From assembly GCF_025165815.1 (NCBI RefSeq), contig NZ_JAFFZE010000003.1:62001-126000 (forward strand): a stretch of DNA of 64,000 bases. Reading direction: 5' to 3'. Source of the stretch: Actinophytocola gossypii (lineage in GTDB: Bacteria > Actinomycetota > Actinomycetes > Mycobacteriales > Pseudonocardiaceae). A program made the translations under genes and the position numbers. Of the stretch, positions 62,114 to 64,000 are shown one piece after another (positions within the stretch are counted from its first letter, which is position 1; every line of letters starts with the position of its first letter). The notes under the pieces are model-generated. The model was not told where the DNA came from, did not search any database, and saw only the letters and a program-made list of their open reading frames with translations.

Positions 62114-64000
62114 GTGCGCGCCACCGGGACGTTCGCCGCGCTGGGCGCGCTCGTCGTGCGGCACCGGTGGGGGACCCTGGCGATCACGCTGGCCGTCGCC
62201 GCGCTGGCCGGGATCATCGGCGTGGGCGGCCTCGACCGGTTCGGCCACGGCGGCGAGCTCCAGCGGGACGCCGAGTCCGCCCGGGCCGCCGACGCGATCC
62301 GGGAACACCTGGGCGACGGCGGCGCGGACGTCCTGGTGACCTACCGCAGCCCGGTGCTGTCGGTGACCGAGCCCGCGTTCCGGGCCGCCGTCGACCGGTC
62401 GCTGGCGGCCGCACCGGCCGGGCTGGTGACCGGGACGCTGCGGTCCTGGGCCGACGGGCTGCCCACGCTGAACGCCGTCGACGGCCGCGCCACGGTGGTG
62501 GCGGTGATGCTGGCCGGCGCGGACGACACAGAGCGGACGAACAGCTACCGGATGCTGCGCGCACAGCTGCGGTCCGAGGGGCTGGCGGTGTCGTTCTCCG
62601 GGCCGGTCCCGATCCGGGACGCGTTGGTCACCGAGGCGCAGGACACGTTGCTGCGCCTGGAGTTGCTGGCCCTGCCCGCGGTGTTCGCGCTGCTGGTGCT
62701 GTTGTTCCGCAGTTTGGTCGCGGCCCTGTTGCCGGTGCTGGTCGGCGCGCTGACCCTGGCGGTGGCCTTCGCGCTGCTGCGTCCGCTGGCCGGGGTCATG
62801 GACATCTCGGTGCTGGCCGTGAACGCGCTGACCGTGCTCTGCCTGGCGCTCGCCGTCGACAGCGCGCTGTTCGTGGTCGCCCGGTTCCGCGAGGAACTGG
62901 CCCGGCGCGACGACGTGGACCAGGCCGTGGTGGCCACGGTGGCCTCCGCGGGCCGGACCTGTCTGTTCTCCGGGCTGACGATCGGTGTCACCGCGCTCAG
63001 CCTGGTGCTGTTCCCCACCGGGCTGACCCGCTCGATCGGGCTGTGCACGGCCATCGCGATGGGCGTGGGCACCGTGCTGAGCCTGACCGCGCTGCCCGCG
63101 TCGCTCGCGGTGCTGGGTCGCCGGGTGGACCTGCTGCGGGTGCCCGCGCCGCGGTGGCTCCGGCCGGGCAGCGCGCACCGGTTCTGGGGGCGGGTGGGCC
63201 GGGCGGTGATCGCCGAGCCCGTCGCGTACCTGGTCGCCACGGTCGTCCTGCTGGTGCTGCTGACCCTCCCGTTCCTGCACGTCACGCTCGGGTTCCCGGA
63301 CCAGCGGTCGCTGCCGGCGGGTGACCCCGCCAGGGTCGCGACCGAGGAGCAGCGCGCGGACTTCGCGTTCCCCGCGCTGGATCTGGTCCAGGTCGTCACC
63401 GAGTTCGGCGACCCGGCGGGCACCCCGGCGCGCGCGGCGGCCACGCGGGACTGGACCGGGCGGTTGCTCGGCACGCCTGGGGCGCGGTGGGTGGTGACCG
63501 CCGAGGAGTCCGGCCACCACGCCGTGTTCTACGTGTACGCGGGCGCGGCGGAGTCGCCGGCGACGCTGGACCTGGTCCGGGACATCCGCGCGCTGCCCCC
63601 GCCGCCGGGTGGCTCGGTGCTCGTCGGCGGCGCCTCGGCGATGGCCGTCGACGTCCTCGACGCGCTGAGTCGCTGGCTGCCGTGGGTGTTGGCGTGTATC
63701 GCCGTTGCCGCGTTCGCGTCGTTCGCGCTGATGTTGCGATCGGTCGTCCTGCCGCTCAAGGCGCTGGTGGTGACCGCCCTGCCGCTCGGGGCGTCGTTCG
63801 GGGTGCTGACCTGGATCTTCCAGGACGGCAACCTGACCTGGCTGGTCGGCGCGGCGCCGACCGGGTACCTCGACGTCTTCCAGCCGTTCCTGCTGCTGGT
63901 GATCCTGGTGGGGCTGTCGCTGGACTACGAGTTCTTCCTGCTGGCCCGCATCCGCGAGGAGTACGACCGCACCGGTGAGACCGACACCGCGATCGTCAAC
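62114..64000 (+). CDS. MMPL/RND-type lipid transporter, partial
   Basis: The frame starts at GTG 62114, 4 bp after the synthase stop, and is open to the window end (629 codons; 3' end missing). It encodes an MMPL-type exporter. 'RHRWGTLAITLAVAALAGII' is the first membrane helix, followed by a porter domain ('HLGDGGADVLVTYRSPVLSV'). A membrane block has 'LLVLLFRSLVAALLPVLVGA' and the essential acidic residue in 'ALAVDSALFVVARFREEL'. A second porter domain and a second membrane block, 'LVGLSLDYEFFLLARIREEY', follow. MMPL proteins move lipids or glycolipids out of the inner membrane using the proton gradient. Coupling to the synthase points to export of its product. Confidence 0.9.
   Translation, partial: MRATGTFAALGALVVRHRWGTLAITLAVAALAGIIGVGGLDRFGHGGELQRDAESARAADAIREHLGDGGADVLVTYRSPVLSVTEPAFRAAVDRSLAAAPAGLVTGTLRSWADGLPTLNAVDGRATVVAVMLAGADDTERTNSYRMLRAQLRSEGLAVSFSGPVPIRDALVTEAQDTLLRLELLALPAVFALLVLLFRSLVAALLPVLVGALTLAVAFALLRPLAGVMDISVLAVNALTVLCLALAVDSALFVVARFREELARRDDVDQAVVATVASAGRTCLFSGLTIGVTALSLVLFPTGLTRSIGLCTAIAMGVGTVLSLTALPASLAVLGRRVDLLRVPAPRWLRPGSAHRFWGRVGRAVIAEPVAYLVATVVLLVLLTLPFLHVTLGFPDQRSLPAGDPARVATEEQRADFAFPALDLVQVVTEFGDPAGTPARAAATRDWTGRLLGTPGARWVVTAEESGHHAVFYVYAGAAESPATLDLVRDIRALPPPPGGSVLVGGASAMAVDVLDALSRWLPWVLACIAVAAFASFALMLRSVVLPLKALVVTALPLGASFGVLTWIFQDGNLTWLVGAAPTGYLDVFQPFLLLVILVGLSLDYEFFLLARIREEYDRTGETDTAIVN

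Noticed and set aside
57994-62217. 1407-residue minus-strand open frame
   Set aside because: Exact antisense of the synthase, with His/Arg/Gly-rich low-complexity composition and no domain. The plus strand has all the catalytic motifs.
46500-64000. A third copy of the att core to close a second element
   Set aside because: Reading for 'ccctcggacac' on the plus strand found none in this stretch; it may lie outside the window or be lost.
1-64000. CRISPR array, rRNA genes, riboswitches, plasmid or phage replication modules
   Set aside because: No regularly spaced repeats, no rRNA-like blocks, no capsid, terminase, relaxase or replication-initiator genes, and no riboswitch fold that I could recognise. 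The Cas4-like nuclease at 30535 has no cas neighbours.

Overview
The window is about 70% GC, has strongly GC-biased third codon positions, and carries families typical of actinomycetes: an F420-type LLM oxidoreductase, an MSMEG_4193-type phosphomutase, and SCO6745-, DUF5703- and DUF6326-type proteins. A soil actinobacterium, perhaps of the Pseudonocardiaceae, is the best guess; the family assignment is inference.

Layout. (1) 1-18.3 kb is ordinary chromosome: a truncated sugar-hydrolase-like gene with an unusual AT-rich repeat upstream, a GNAT acetyltransferase, an ABC exporter, a GH92 mannosidase, a uppP/phosphomutase/LLM cluster, an aldo-keto reductase, a SulP-carbonic anhydrase fusion, a propeller lipoprotein and an M20 peptidase. 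It ends in a tRNA-Leu(GAG) gene. (2) 18.385-44.419 kb is an integrative genomic island. It starts in the 3' end of the tRNA, next to a large serine recombinase, and ends at a 22-bp near-copy of the tRNA end (20/22 identical). Its cargo is almost entirely anti-phage or anti-plasmid: a Gabija pair (gajA/gajB, visibly lower in GC), a HEPN-like zinc-ribbon protein, an SbcCD pair (sbcD frameshifted), a four-gene operon with a Cas4/Dna2-like Fe-S nuclease and a separate Upf1/Dna2-like SF1 helicase, a complete type I Wadjet system (jetABCD), a DUF3223 protein and an HNH-type protein. (3) 44.4-46.5 kb holds a second, dead serine recombinase abutting the right att copy and a Tn3 transposase remnant, which suggests tandem accretion of elements at the same tRNA. 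(4) 46.6-49.3 kb has a DUF6326 membrane protein divergent from a NarL-type two-component system. (5) 49.3-52.2 kb is a decaying strip with an IS481 remnant, a broken substrate-binding-protein gene and secreted proteins of unknown function. (6) 52.4-64 kb is a tightly coupled operon: SDR reductase, WS/DGAT acyltransferase, PfaD-type enoyl reductase, a KS-AT-ACP-KR-DH synthase of the PfaA/HglE kind, and an MMPL exporter cut by the window edge.

How it works together. The island looks like a mobile defence package in which three modules (Wadjet, SbcCD and the split helicase-nuclease operon) all act on DNA ends or DNA topology. The 29.6-34.6 kb operon is the best candidate for an undescribed system. 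The right-hand operon looks like a pathway that builds a polyketide or long-chain lipid, esterifies it and exports it.
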